A stretch of DNA of 9,802 nucleotides from Phycisphaerae bacterium (lineage in GTDB: Bacteria; Planctomycetota; Phycisphaerae; UBA1845; UTPLA1), in the NCBI GenBank assembly GCA_016935885.1, contig JAFGQA010000344.1, forward strand, positions 1-9,802. Direction: 5' to 3'. The position numbers and the translations under genes were made by a program. Positions 1 through 7,933 of the stretch are shown here, one piece after another (position 1 is the stretch's first letter; the number at the start of each line of letters is the position of its first letter). Below the pieces are notes generated by a model. It had not been told where the DNA came from, searched no databases, and was given only the letters and a program-made list of their open reading frames with translations.

Positions 1-116
1 TCGTTCAATTCGTGGGCGCCAAAATCGACCACTTCGTGGCCTGCGCTGCGAAGCTGTTGAACCAACTCCTCTTTCAAGGGATAACCCCCGTGATCGGTCG
101 CTATGCCCAATCGCAT
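1..116 (-). CDS. rpiB: Ribose-5-phosphate isomerase B, N-terminal fragment
   Basis: Only the first 38 codons are visible; the gene runs off the left edge. Translating the minus strand from the ATG at 116-114 gives a start MRLGIATDHGGYPLKEEL followed by a stretch ending in GHEVVDFGAH. This is the N-terminal pattern of the RpiB/LacA/LacB family: a first beta strand, the DHGG loop that binds the sugar phosphate, then KEEL and the GHEVVDFG strand. RpiB interconverts ribose-5-phosphate and ribulose-5-phosphate in the cytoplasm. The catalytic Cys and the later His of the family lie outside the window, so RpiB cannot be fully separated from LacA/LacB-type isomerases, but the adjoining rpe favours RpiB. 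The start overlaps the rpe end by 16 nt and has an AAAGGAGA site just upstream, which suggests translational coupling. The start choice is firm; the exact function is likely. Confidence 0.87.
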   Translation of the reverse strand, partial: MRLGIATDHGGYPLKEELVQQLRSAGHEVVDFGAHELN

Positions 117-805
117 ATCGTCTCCTTTGCAAATTCGCAGTCGGCTCTCTCGTGCAGGCTTTCGATGGCCGCCGCCACGCCTTCGTGATTGCCGAAAATC
201 GCCGATCCGGCCACAAGGACGTTGGCTCCGGCGCCGACGACCAGCGGCGCCGTCTCGGCGTTGATGCCGCCGTCCACTTCCAAATAGCACGCGGGATTGA
301 TCTTCTCGATCATCTCGGCAATGCGGCGTATTTTCGGCAGCGTCGTCTGGATGAAATGCTGGTGTCCGAATCCCGGGTCGACGGTCATCACTAAAACCTG
401 GTCGAGGTCCTGGAGAATCTCCTCGAGCACCGAGGCGGGAGTCGCGGGATTGATCGCCACTCCCACCCGCTTGCCAAGGCTTTTCACCCGCCCGACGGTG
501 CGATGCAGGTTGGCGTTGCCCTCCCAATGCACAATCAGCCCGTCCGAGCCGGCCCCGGCAAACTCCTCCAGGAACAGGTCGGGATTCGAGATCATCAAGT
601 GCGTTTCCAAGGGCAAATGCGTGATCGGTCGCAGGGAAGCGACGATCGGAGCGCCCATAGAAAGATTGGGCACAAAATGCCCGTCCATCACGTCGATGTG
701 AAGCCGGTCGACTCCGGCCCCTTCCGCTTCGGCAACCTGCCGGCCCAAGCGGGCGAAGTCGGCCGCAAGGATCGAAGGGGCGAGTTTTATCTCTTGGCGC
801 TTCAT
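101..805 (-). CDS. rpe: Ribulose-phosphate 3-epimerase
   Basis: This 234-residue protein is close to the usual 220-230 of Rpe and is read as a complete TIM barrel. It interconverts ribulose-5-phosphate and xylulose-5-phosphate, here directly feeding phosphoketolase. Visible signatures are LAPSILAADF at about residues 8-17, HIDVMDGHFVPN at 36-47 (metal ligands and acid/base His36 and Asp38), ETHLMI at 67-72 (His69), DPGFGHQHF at 143-151 on the phosphate-binding loop, and EVDGGI at 176-181 (Asp178, the second catalytic acid). VAGSAIF at 198-204 closes the phosphate site. The loop reads GFGHQ where the most familiar form is GFGGQ. The ATG at 805 has GAAGG 7 nt upstream. A 151-nt spacer with an inverted repeat separates it from the aldolase gene upstream, and it overlaps rpiB by 16 nt downstream. 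Confidence 0.96.
   Translation of the reverse strand: MKRQEIKLAPSILAADFARLGRQVAEAEGAGVDRLHIDVMDGHFVPNLSMGAPIVASLRPITHLPLETHLMISNPDLFLEEFAGAGSDGLIVHWEGNANLHRTVGRVKSLGKRVGVAINPATPASVLEEILQDLDQVLVMTVDPGFGHQHFIQTTLPKIRRIAEMIEKINPACYLEVDGGINAETAPLVVGAGANVLVAGSAIFGNHEGVAAAIESLHERADCEFAKETICDWA
121..128 (-). promoter_or_regulatory. Shine-Dalgarno site for rpiB inside rpe
   Basis: The minus strand reads AAAGGAGA, then CGAT, then the rpiB ATG. The site lies inside the last codons of rpe (codons for Lys-Glu-Thr near its C-terminus), so ribosomes finishing rpe arrive directly on the rpiB initiation region. It fixes the rpiB start at position 116. Confidence 0.8.
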
Positions 806-823
806 TGCATTGCCTTCAAGGCT

Positions 824-944
824 GTCCCCTCTCCCTTTGGGAGAGGGTTAGGGTGAGGGCCGTTTGTGAGAGGACACAGGATTCTTCTTTATTTCCGCCA
901 TCATTACCCTCACCCCCGACCCCTCTCCCAAAGGGAGCGGGGAC
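824..944. repeat. REPIN-like imperfect inverted repeat between fda and rpe
   Basis: Two arms of 36 and 38 nt (824-859 and 907-944) are near-perfect reverse complements, differing by a 2-nt insertion and a few substitutions, and are separated by 47 nt (860-906). Each arm is itself a palindrome: CCCTCTCCC (827-835), TTT, GGGAGAGGG (839-847) on the left, and CCCTCTCCC (921-929), AAA, GGGAGCGGG (933-941) on the right. RNA from either strand could form two small hairpins or one long stem. The architecture, two inverted copies of a short palindromic unit in an intergenic gap, matches REP doublets (REPINs). It fills nearly all of the 151-nt spacer and begins 12 nt beyond the fda stop. There is no U-tract, so a simple intrinsic terminator is unlikely, though an effect on mRNA stability is possible. 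Family membership is inferred; other copies are not visible here. Confidence 0.75.
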
Positions 945-956
945 CTTTTCAATATT

Positions 957-1859
957 CTACGTGATCGACGCCTCATAGATGCGCCGAATCGAAGCATCCA
1001 ACATTGCGTTGAACTCGGCATCCGTCTGGTGGACCGACAGTCCTTCAAGCAGCGCCCGCGAAAAGCTCGCCACGACGCCGTGGTTGCGACGCAGGCGGCT
1101 GTCGGCTTCTTGCTGCGAGTAGCCGCCCGAGAGCGCGACCGTTCTTACGACCCGGGGATGATGAACAAACTCGGCATAGAAGTTCGGCTGTTCAGGCAAC
1201 GTGAGCTTGAGCATTACCCGCTGCTCCGGAGCAAGCTCATCGAGCTTCTCCTGGATGGCCGCCTTGAGCAACGCTTCGGCTTCGGCCTTCCGGGGACAGT
1301 GGATGTCCACTTCAGGCTCGACGATCGGCACCAGGCCGGCGGCGATGATCTGATGGGCGGTTTCGAATTGCTGGTTCACGACGGCCTTGATGGCGGCCGG
1401 ATTGGCTTGCTTGATGACCGAGCGCATTTTGGTGCCGAAAATCCCCTTGGACGCGGCCTTCTCGAGGCACGCGGCGAGCTCGGGCATGGGCTTCATCATC
1501 TGAACGCCGTCCTTCTCCGGCGCCAGACCCTTGTCCACCTTCAAAAAGGGAACGACCTGTTTCACTTCCCAGAGATACTCCGCCGTGGGAATTCCCTGGA
1601 TCTGGCGGTCCATCGTGTCCTCGAACAAGATGGCCCCGAGAATCCGCTCGCCCGTAAAGCTCGGACTGCTGATCACGCGGGTCCGCATGTGATGGACGAG
1701 ATCGAACATCTCGTCGTCGTCGGTCCAGGCGTTGGCGCCAATGCCGTAAAGGGCCAGCGCGTGAGGGGTGCTGCCGCCGCTCTGGTCGAGCGCCGCGATA
1801 AATCCCTTATGGATCTGCATTTTTTGCAGTTGTTCCTCGGTCAATAGGCAAGTTGACAT
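957..1859 (-). CDS. fda: Class I fructose-bisphosphate aldolase
   Basis: A 300-residue protein of the short bacterial class I aldolase type, the family of the staphylococcal enzyme of about 296 residues. It forms a Schiff base with the substrate, needs no metal, and reversibly cleaves fructose-1,6-bisphosphate to dihydroxyacetone phosphate and glyceraldehyde-3-phosphate. Motifs in order: [14 protein letters not shown] at about 19-32, [14 protein letters not shown] at 49-62, [11 protein letters not shown] at 75-85, PFLKVDKGL at 104-112, KMRSVI at 144-149, [11 protein letters not shown] at 176-186, MLKLTLP at 216-222 with the expected Schiff-base Lys218, LSGGYS at 243-248 (phosphate binding) and ASFSRAL at 264-270. 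The ATG at 1859 lies inside the end of pgi (19-nt overlap) and is preceded by GAAGGAGG, so it is probably coupled to pgi translation. By family knowledge such aldolases may also join erythrose-4-phosphate to dihydroxyacetone phosphate; that is inference here. Confidence 0.95.
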   Translation of the reverse strand: MSTCLLTEEQLQKMQIHKGFIAALDQSGGSTPHALALYGIGANAWTDDDEMFDLVHHMRTRVISSPSFTGERILGAILFEDTMDRQIQGIPTAEYLWEVKQVVPFLKVDKGLAPEKDGVQMMKPMPELAACLEKAASKGIFGTKMRSVIKQANPAAIKAVVNQQFETAHQIIAAGLVPIVEPEVDIHCPRKAEAEALLKAAIQEKLDELAPEQRVMLKLTLPEQPNFYAEFVHHPRVVRTVALSGGYSQQEADSRLRRNHGVVASFSRALLEGLSVHQTDAEFNAMLDASIRRIYEASIT

Positions 1860-3508
1860 GACGCCTCCTTCATCTTCCGGCAGCGCCGGATCAGGTTATT
1901 GGTGGAACTGTCGTGTGCAAGGGCCGGTTGATCCTCGCTCTCCAATTCGGGAATAATCCGCTTGGCCAATTGCTTGCCCAGTTCGACGCCCCACTGGTCG
2001 AAGGAATCGATATTCCAGATGATTCCCTGGGTAAAGACGCTGTGTTCATAAAGGGCGACGAGCTTGCCCAGCGTTTCGGGGGCGAGTTGCTTGGCGAGAA
2101 TCACGTTCGACGGGCGGTTGCCCTCGAAGACGCGGTGGGGAACCAGCCAATCCGCCACGCCCTCGGCCCTTACTTCCTCCGCCGTTTTTCCGAAGGCCAA
2201 GGCCTCGGCTTGCGCCAGCACGTTTGCCAGGAGCATGTCGTGGTGCCGGCCGAGCGGATTGAGCGGTTGCCCGAAGGCGATGAAATCGCAGGGAATCAGC
2301 CGCGTTCCCTGATGGATCATCTGGTAGAAGGAATGTTGGCCGTTGGTCCCCGGTTCACCGAAGACGATCGGACCGGTTGCGTAGGAGACCTGGTTTCCGT
2401 CGATGGTGACGTGCTTGCCGTTGCTCTCCATGCACAACTGCTGCAGATAGGCGGGGAACCGCTTGAGATACTGTTCGTAGGGCAAGACCGCCATCGTGTC
2501 GGCGCCGAAGAAGTTGTTGTACCACAGCGACAGCAATCCCATCAGGACCGGCAGATTGCGGTCGAAGGGAGCGGTCCGAAAATGCTCGTCCATTTGGCGG
2601 AATCCGTCCAACAGGGCCTGAAAATTGTCCGGACCGATGGCCAGCATCGTCGACAGTCCGATTGCCGAATCCATCGAGTAGCGGCCGCCGACCCAGTCCC
2701 AGAACTCGAACATGTTGGCGGTGTCGATGCCGAACTCGGACACCTTCTCGGCGTTGGTCGAAACGGCGACGAAGTGCTTGGCGACGGAGTCGAGATCGCC
2801 GTCGAAGGCCGCCAGCGACCACTGCCGCGCCGAATGGGCGTTGGTCATCGTTTCCAGCGTCGTAAACGTCTTCGAGGCGACGATAAACAGGGTCTCCGCC
2901 GGATCGAGGTCGTGGACCGCCTCGGCAAAATCGGTTCCGTCAACGTTGGAGACGAAGCGAAACGTCATGTCGCGCCGGCTGTAATGCTTCAGCGCCTCGT
3001 AGGCCATTACCGGCCCCAGGTCGGAGCCGCCGATGCCGATGTTCACGACGTTCTCGATGCGTTTTCCGGTGTGCCCTTTCCATTGGCCGTTCCGCACGCG
3101 CCGGGCGAAGTCGGCCATCCGGTCGAGCACGGCGTGGACGCGGGGAACCACGTTTTCGCCGTCGACGACCACGGAGGTCCCTTCCGAGGCGCGGAGCGCC
3201 GTATGCAGCACGGCGCGGTTTTCCGTGACGTTGATCTTCTCGCCGGAGAACATCGCCTCGATCCGTTCCCGCAGGCCGGCTTCCTCCGCCAGCGCGACGA
3301 GGAGCTTCAGCGTTTCCTCGGTGACCCGGTTCTTCGAGTAGTCGAGAAAGATCCCGGCCGCCTCGACGGTCAGGCGTTCGCCCCGCTGGGGATCTTTCTC
3401 AAAGAGCGTTCGAAGGTGCAGATCGCGGACCTTCGGGTGGTGGGTTGCGAGACGCTTCCACACGTCGCGCTGCGTGAGTGGCTTGCTGTTATTTGTATTT
3501 TGACTCAT
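1841..3508 (-). CDS. pgi: Glucose-6-phosphate isomerase
   Basis: A full-length cytoplasmic phosphoglucose isomerase of 555 residues from the ATG at 3508 (E. coli Pgi is about 549). It interconverts glucose-6-phosphate and fructose-6-phosphate, linking glycogen breakdown to phosphoketolase. Seen with this numbering: the sugar-phosphate loop GIGGSDLG at 158-165, ASKTFTT at 211-217, the first PGI signature [14 protein letters not shown] at about 271-284, MESNGK with catalytic Glu361, NGQHSFYQ with His392, and the second signature [18 protein letters not shown] ending in catalytic Lys512. An in-frame TTG at 3532 would add eight residues, but the AAGGAG site lies between the two and is spaced for the ATG, so the ATG is preferred. 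After the common HDSSTN ending there is a short extra tail (about EASCQLAY) whose codons form the fda ribosome-binding site. The stop overlaps the fda start. Confidence 0.97.
   Translation of the reverse strand: MSQNTNNSKPLTQRDVWKRLATHHPKVRDLHLRTLFEKDPQRGERLTVEAAGIFLDYSKNRVTEETLKLLVALAEEAGLRERIEAMFSGEKINVTENRAVLHTALRASEGTSVVVDGENVVPRVHAVLDRMADFARRVRNGQWKGHTGKRIENVVNIGIGGSDLGPVMAYEALKHYSRRDMTFRFVSNVDGTDFAEAVHDLDPAETLFIVASKTFTTLETMTNAHSARQWSLAAFDGDLDSVAKHFVAVSTNAEKVSEFGIDTANMFEFWDWVGGRYSMDSAIGLSTMLAIGPDNFQALLDGFRQMDEHFRTAPFDRNLPVLMGLLSLWYNNFFGADTMAVLPYEQYLKRFPAYLQQLCMESNGKHVTIDGNQVSYATGPIVFGEPGTNGQHSFYQMIHQGTRLIPCDFIAFGQPLNPLGRHHDMLLANVLAQAEALAFGKTAEEVRAEGVADWLVPHRVFEGNRPSNVILAKQLAPETLGKLVALYEHSVFTQGIIWNIDSFDQWGVELGKQLAKRIIPELESEDQPALAHDSSTNNLIRRCRKMKEASCQLAY
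1864..1871 (-). promoter_or_regulatory. Shine-Dalgarno site for fda inside pgi
   Basis: The minus strand reads GAAGGAGG, then CGTC, then the fda ATG at 1859. The site is made by the pgi codons ATG AAG GAG GCG near its C-terminus. Its strength and the 4-nt spacing support the chosen fda start and translational coupling to pgi. Confidence 0.82.
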
Positions 3509-3517
3509 GTTTTTTGA

Positions 3518-3523
3518 CTCCTT
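3518..3523 (-). promoter_or_regulatory. Shine-Dalgarno site that sets the pgi start
   Basis: The minus strand has AAGGAG, 9 nt of A-rich spacer, then ATG at 3508. The in-frame TTG at 3532 is upstream of this site and so cannot use it; this decides the start. The same bases are part of CCAAGGA (3525-3519), which is exactly complementary to TCCTTGG (3583-3577) earlier in the transcript. Confidence 0.8.
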
Positions 3524-3550
3524 GGAAGACAAAAGTAAGTGTCAGTTAGT

Positions 3551-3569
3551 CCGCGGCGTGTGCCGCCGG
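3551..3569. other. GC-rich hairpin in the pgm-pgi spacer
   Basis: On the minus strand GCGGC, ACAC, GCCGC forms a 5-bp stem with a 4-nt loop, extendable by two more CC/GG pairs if one G is bulged. It sits about midway in the 95-nt gap between the pgm stop and the pgi ATG. No run of T follows on either strand, so it is not a convincing intrinsic terminator. It may instead shape the leader of pgi, or be one unit of a dispersed palindromic repeat. Confidence 0.5.
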
Positions 3570-3603
3570 TAAGCTCCCAAGGACTGCAACGCAGGCGGAT
3601 CAA

Positions 3604-5259
3604 TCATGCGATTGCTTCCGAGAGCTGGAAGGCTTCGTTAACGATCTGTTGAGCTTCGTCCACAATCGCGTCGAGGTGGGCCTGATCCTGGAAGCTCTCC
3701 GCGTAGATTTTGTATATGTCTTCCGTGCCGGAAGGACGAGCCGCAAACCAGCCGCTGTCAATGACGACCTTCAGGCCGCCGACCGGCGCGTTGTTTCCCG
3801 GCGCGTTGGTCAGCTTGGCCCGAATGGTCTCGCCCGCCAACGTCGGAGCGGCGACGATGTCGGGCGAAAGATGGCGGAGCCGGTCCTTCTGTTCCGGCGT
3901 CGCCGGGGCGTCGAGCCGCGTGTAGCACGGCGAGCCGAACTCGGCCTCGAGTTCCTGATAATGGATGCCCGGGTCCTTTTGCGTGCGGGCCGTAATCTCG
4001 GCGGCCAGCAAATCCATGATCGGACCGTCCTTGTCGGTGGACCAGACCGCGCCGTCAAACCGCAAGAAGCTGGCCCCGGCGCTCTCTTCACCACCGAAGC
4101 AGAGCGAACCGTCGAACAGTCCCGGCACGAACCACTTGAAGCCCACGGGCACCTCGCACAACCGGCGGCCCAGCTTGCGGACGACGCGGTCGATCATGCT
4201 GCTGCTGACGAGCGTTTTCCCGACCGCAACATTCGCCGGCCACTTCCGGTGACTCAAGAGGTAGCGGATGGCCACGGCGAGAAAATGATTGGGATTCATC
4301 AGGCCGGCGGACGGCGTCACGATGCCGTGACGATCGGAATCCGGATCGTTGGCGAAGGCAACTTGATACCGGTCCTTCAGTCCCACCAGCCGTGCCATCG
4401 CGTAGGGGCTGGAAGGGTCCATGCGGATCTTGCCGTCATGATCGACCGTCATAAACGAGAACGTCGGATCGATGGTCGGGTTCACCACGGCAATGTCCAG
4501 GCCGTACACCGCGTTGATAGGCTCCCAATACGGCGCCGCGGCGCCGCCCAGCGGATCGACGCCCAATTGCAGCCGGGCGTTGCGGATGAGGTCCATATCC
4601 ACGATGTTCCTCAGATCCTGGACGTAGGGCAGCATGAGGTCTTCCTCGTGAGTCGTGTCGGCCTTCAGGGCCGATGCGAAGGGGACTCTCTTGACCTCCC
4701 GATTTCCACCGCGCAACAAGTCGTTGGCCCTTTCCTGCACCCAGTCGGTGACATCGACGTCCGCCGGTCCGCCATCGACGCCGTTGTATTTGAAGCCGCC
4801 GTCCTCCGGCGGATTGTGCGACGGCGTAATGACGATGCCGTCGGCCAGGTGTTCCTGGCGATCGCGGTTGTAAACGAGGATCGCGCGGGAAATGACCGGC
4901 GTGGGCGTAACGCCGTCGTTCTTTTGAATGATCGTCTCGACGCCGTTGCCCGCCAGCACTTCCAGCGCCGTGCGTTGGGCCGGCGTGGAGAGGGCGTGGG
5001 TGTCCTTGCCCATAACCAGCGGGCCGTCCGTGCCTTGCTTCCGCCGATAGTCGCAAATCGCCTGGGTAATGGCCAGTATGTGCGCCTCGGTGAAGGAGCC
5101 GTTCTGCGGAGATCCCCGATGCCCGTTGGTGCCAAAGCTGACCAACTGATCGGGGTCGGACAAATCGGGACGGCGCTGATGGTATTCACGTTCGAGCGAC
5201 GCCACGTCGATCAGGATATTTTTCGGAGCGGGTTTGCCCGCCAGCGGGGAGATCTTCAT
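3604..5259 (-). CDS. pgm: Phosphoglucomutase (alpha-D-glucose specific)
   Basis: A 551-residue enzyme of the alpha-D-phosphohexomutase superfamily, of the E. coli Pgm type (about 546 residues) and collinear with it throughout. It converts glucose-1-phosphate released by GlgP into glucose-6-phosphate for Pgi. Domain landmarks: FGTNGHRGS at 42-50; the phosphoserine loop [12 protein letters not shown] at 144-155 with active Ser147; the magnesium loop DPDSDRHG at 305-312 (Asp305, Asp307, Asp309); [15 protein letters not shown] at 370-384; the sugar-binding loop [10 protein letters not shown] at 389-398; and the phosphate-binding loop [12 protein letters not shown] at 506-517 in domain 4. All key residues are present. 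The ATG at 5259 follows AAGGAG with 7-nt spacing and lies 23 nt after the glgP stop, so the two genes are surely cotranscribed. The closeness to E. coli Pgm makes a phosphomannomutase or GlmM role unlikely. Confidence 0.97.
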   Translation of the reverse strand: MKISPLAGKPAPKNILIDVASLEREYHQRRPDLSDPDQLVSFGTNGHRGSPQNGSFTEAHILAITQAICDYRRKQGTDGPLVMGKDTHALSTPAQRTALEVLAGNGVETIIQKNDGVTPTPVISRAILVYNRDRQEHLADGIVITPSHNPPEDGGFKYNGVDGGPADVDVTDWVQERANDLLRGGNREVKRVPFASALKADTTHEEDLMLPYVQDLRNIVDMDLIRNARLQLGVDPLGGAAAPYWEPINAVYGLDIAVVNPTIDPTFSFMTVDHDGKIRMDPSSPYAMARLVGLKDRYQVAFANDPDSDRHGIVTPSAGLMNPNHFLAVAIRYLLSHRKWPANVAVGKTLVSSSMIDRVVRKLGRRLCEVPVGFKWFVPGLFDGSLCFGGEESAGASFLRFDGAVWSTDKDGPIMDLLAAEITARTQKDPGIHYQELEAEFGSPCYTRLDAPATPEQKDRLRHLSPDIVAAPTLAGETIRAKLTNAPGNNAPVGGLKVVIDSGWFAARPSGTEDIYKIYAESFQDQAHLDAIVDEAQQIVNEAFQLSEAIA

Positions 5260-5282
5260 GTCTCTTCTCCTTCTGATAGGAT

Positions 5283-7805
5283 TCAGTCGAACGGCACCGG
5301 ACAGGGCTTCGCGTTCCAGATGTCGGCCGCATATTCCGCAATCGAGCGGTCACTGGAGAACTTACCGGAGCCGGCCACGTTCAGGATCGCCTTTTGCGCC
5401 CAAGCATAAGGCGAGGCATACAATTCCTGGAGCTTTTGGTCGGCCTCGAGGTAGGATTTGAGATCGGCCAGGTGCATGTAGTAGTCGCCGTGAGTCAAGA
5501 GTGCGTCGCGGATGGGAGTAAACGCGCCCGGCTCGTAGCGGCTGAAATGGTGGTTGAAGATCAGGTCCAGGGCCGCCCGGGTCTCCGGCTCGTTTTCGTA
5601 GTGCCAGTGCGGATTGTACCAGCCTCGGCTCGCAGCAACCTGATCGGCCGTCAGTCCGAAGAGGAAGAAGTTCTCTTCTCCCGCTTCCTCGGCCATTTCA
5701 ATGGTCGCCCCGTCCCGCGTGCCGAGCGTCAGCGCTCCGTTCATCATGAACTTCATGTTGCTGGTGCCGCTCGCTTCGTAGCCGGCCGTGGAAATCTGGT
5801 TCGAGACGTCGCTGGCGGGGATCAGCCGCTCGGCCTGGGTGACGCAGTACTCGGGCAGGAACAGGACCTTGAGTTTGCCGCGCATGGACGGATCGTTGTC
5901 GATCGTGCCGGCCAGATTGTTGATGAACTTGATGATCACCTTGGCCAACTGGTAGGCGGGGGCGGCCTTGCCGGAGAAGAAAAACGTCCGCGGCGTCATC
6001 TCCAAATTGGGATGCTCGCGGAGCCGGTTGTAGAGCACGACGATCCGCAGCGCATTGAGCAACTGCCGCTTGTATTCGTGGATCCGCTTGATCTGGCAAT
6101 CGAAGATGCCGTCGGGATCCGCCGTCTCGCCGGTCGTCCGCTTGAGCCAGTCGGCGAACCGGACTTTGGCCTCGCGCTTGGCATGGCGGAAATCCTCCTG
6201 CAATCCGACGTCGTCCGCCAAGGGACGCAGCTTCTTGAGTTCTTCCAGATCCGTGATCCAACGGTCTCCAATGGCCTCGGTGATCGTCCGGGAAAGCACC
6301 GGGTTGCACATCATCAGCCAGCGCCGCGGCGTCACGCCGTTGGTCTTGTTGCTGAATCGCTCGGGAAACATCTCCGCCAGGTCCTTGACCGTCACGGTGC
6401 GGAGAAGTTCCGAGTGGATTTTCGCCACTCCGTTGGTGCTGTGCGAGCCGACGATCCCCAGGTTGGCCATGCGAACGTGCTTCGTCGGTCCCTCTTCGAT
6501 CAAGCTGATCCGCTCGACTTTTCCCTCGTCGCCCGGGTAGCGGGAGCGGACGTCGCGAAGCAGCCGCGAGTTGATCTCATCAATGATCTCCAGATGCCGC
6601 GGCAGCAACGTGGCAAACCACTGGACGGGCCATTTCTCCAACGCTTCGGGAAGCAAGGTGTGGTTCGTATACCCCAAAGTGCGTCGCGTCAAATCCCAGG
6701 CCTGGTCCCACGGAAGCTTCGCGTCGTCCAACAAGATCCGCATCAGCTCGGGAACGGACATGGTCGGATGGGTGTCGTTAAGTTGGATCGCCACTTTTTC
6801 GGGAAGCAGGTTCCAGTCGTCTTTTTCCCGTCGGAAACGGCGCACCACGTCGGCCAGAGAGCACGCCACGAGGAAGTACTCCTGCACGAAACGCAGGGCC
6901 TGTCCCCGGCTGGTCGAGTCGTCGGGATAGAGGACGCGGGTGAGCGTTTCGGCGCCGAGCGTCTCGGCCAGGGCGGCAATGAAGTCGCCTCCGCTGAACT
7001 CCTGAAAATTGAAGTAATCGTGCGCCGCCGCGGCCCAAAGCCGCAGCGTGTTGACCGTCTTGCCTTGGTAGCCCACCACGGGTCGATCATAAGGAATGCC
7101 GATCAGACGAGACGGCCGGCCGGCCACCGTCTGCAGCCTCCCTCCGCGCATCTCGAACGAGCAGTTCAGCGCAATCTCGACCGCCTCGTGCGGCCGGGCG
7201 ACCTCCCAGGGGTCCGGGCGGCGGAGCCAGTTGTCCGGCTGCTCGCGTTGCCAGCCGTTCTCGATAATCTGTTTGAAGATCCCGTACTCGTAGCGCAATC
7301 CGTAGCCCATCGCCGGGATCTGCATCGTGGCCATCGAGTCCACGAAGCATGCCGCCAGCCGGCCCAGACCTCCGTTGCCCAGGCCCGCGTCAGGCTCCTG
7401 CTCCAGCAGCTCATGCCAATCCAGGTTCTCCTGACGAACCACGTCGTCGACCAACGGCCCGAGCAGCAAATTGCTGACGTTGTTCAGCAACGAGCGGCCG
7501 ATGAGGAATTCCATCGAAAGATAGTACACCCGCTTCGGATCCGCGCGCCGATACGTCTCCTCCGTGCGCAGCCAGCGCTGCGAAAGGATGTCGCGCACGG
7601 AGCGGGCCACGGCCTCGAACCGCTCGCGCGAGCCGATCAACGACGGATCCTTCACGTAGTCGAAGTGAAGATGCCGCTCGTAGAAGGCATCGACGTTTCC
7701 GGTAAACGGAATCTGACCGCATCCATAGTGCTCGAGCAGATCTCGAGTCTCTGCGGACGCCGACGCGGCCCCGGCGGTCAACGTGTCTTGAGTTAGTGTC
7801 GACAT
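5283..7805 (-). CDS. glgP: Glycogen/starch/alpha-glucan phosphorylase
   Basis: An 840-residue GT35-family phosphorylase, close to the usual 800-850. With PLP as cofactor it phosphorolyses terminal alpha-1,4 glucosyl units of glycogen or maltodextrin to glucose-1-phosphate, saving the ATP of a hexokinase step. Landmarks: [15 protein letters not shown] at 92-106, the glycine-rich [14 protein letters not shown] at 141-154, [16 protein letters not shown] at 341-356, [14 protein letters not shown] at 380-393, [11 protein letters not shown] at 487-497, [15 protein letters not shown] at 573-587, and the PLP signature [14 protein letters not shown] at 677-690 with Schiff-base Lys685. The C-terminal YEADIW-like ending ([11 protein letters not shown]) is typical of the family. 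The ATG at 7805 has AAAGGAA about 8 nt upstream. The substrate (glycogen or shorter maltodextrins) cannot be told from sequence alone. No debranching enzyme or glucanotransferase gene is next to it in this window. Confidence 0.98.
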   Translation of the reverse strand: MSTLTQDTLTAGAASASAETRDLLEHYGCGQIPFTGNVDAFYERHLHFDYVKDPSLIGSRERFEAVARSVRDILSQRWLRTEETYRRADPKRVYYLSMEFLIGRSLLNNVSNLLLGPLVDDVVRQENLDWHELLEQEPDAGLGNGGLGRLAACFVDSMATMQIPAMGYGLRYEYGIFKQIIENGWQREQPDNWLRRPDPWEVARPHEAVEIALNCSFEMRGGRLQTVAGRPSRLIGIPYDRPVVGYQGKTVNTLRLWAAAAHDYFNFQEFSGGDFIAALAETLGAETLTRVLYPDDSTSRGQALRFVQEYFLVACSLADVVRRFRREKDDWNLLPEKVAIQLNDTHPTMSVPELMRILLDDAKLPWDQAWDLTRRTLGYTNHTLLPEALEKWPVQWFATLLPRHLEIIDEINSRLLRDVRSRYPGDEGKVERISLIEEGPTKHVRMANLGIVGSHSTNGVAKIHSELLRTVTVKDLAEMFPERFSNKTNGVTPRRWLMMCNPVLSRTITEAIGDRWITDLEELKKLRPLADDVGLQEDFRHAKREAKVRFADWLKRTTGETADPDGIFDCQIKRIHEYKRQLLNALRIVVLYNRLREHPNLEMTPRTFFFSGKAAPAYQLAKVIIKFINNLAGTIDNDPSMRGKLKVLFLPEYCVTQAERLIPASDVSNQISTAGYEASGTSNMKFMMNGALTLGTRDGATIEMAEEAGEENFFLFGLTADQVAASRGWYNPHWHYENEPETRAALDLIFNHHFSRYEPGAFTPIRDALLTHGDYYMHLADLKSYLEADQKLQELYASPYAWAQKAILNVAGSGKFSSDRSIAEYAADIWNAKPCPVPFD

Positions 7806-7902
7806 GCGAGTATTCCTTTTAACGTGAATGTGAACGATTGAGAGGCTGTTGGCTCTACAGCGTAAGGTTGACGGGGATTGAGACGGTGATTGTGTATCAG
7901 AT

Positions 7903-7917
7903 TGGGCCTTCGGCCCA
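7903..7917. other. Small hairpin after xfp
   Basis: TGGGCC, a 3-nt loop and GGCCCA form a perfect 6-bp stem, 16 nt beyond the xfp stop on the minus strand and about 97 nt before the glgP start. It is not followed by a T-run on the minus strand, so it would be a weak or factor-assisted terminator at best. It could partly separate xfp expression from the genes downstream. I saw no clear promoter elements for glgP in the rest of the 128-nt spacer. Confidence 0.4.
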
Positions 7918-7933
7918 CGAACCTCCAGTAAAA

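Noticed and set aside
802..810. Two-codon upstream ORF (ATG CAA TGA) overlapping the rpe start
   Set aside because: The Shine-Dalgarno lies only 2 nt from that first ATG but 7 nt from the rpe ATG, so it is most likely a chance ATG.
824..944. Intrinsic terminator between fda and rpe
   Set aside because: The stems are strong but no T-run follows them on the minus strand; the double inverted layout fits a repeat element better.
1029..1847. A 272-codon plus-strand open frame opposite fda
   Set aside because: Same antisense register effect; no recognisable domain and fully inside a well-supported gene.
1913..3517. A 534-codon plus-strand open frame opposite pgi
   Set aside because: Same codon-register shadow; pgi motifs are unambiguous on the minus strand.
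3530..3532. TTG as an upstream start for pgi, adding eight residues
   Set aside because: The AAGGAG site lies downstream of the TTG and is well spaced for the ATG at 3508; no comparable site precedes the TTG.
3649..5409. A 586-codon plus-strand open frame opposite pgm
   Set aside because: Same codon-register shadow; pgm has all its catalytic motifs in the minus frame.
5394..7796. An 800-codon plus-strand open frame opposite glgP
   Set aside because: It lies in exact antisense codon register to glgP. In that register a stop needs a TTA, CTA or TCA codon in the real gene, which this GC-rich genome rarely uses. The protein it would encode shows no recognisable family.
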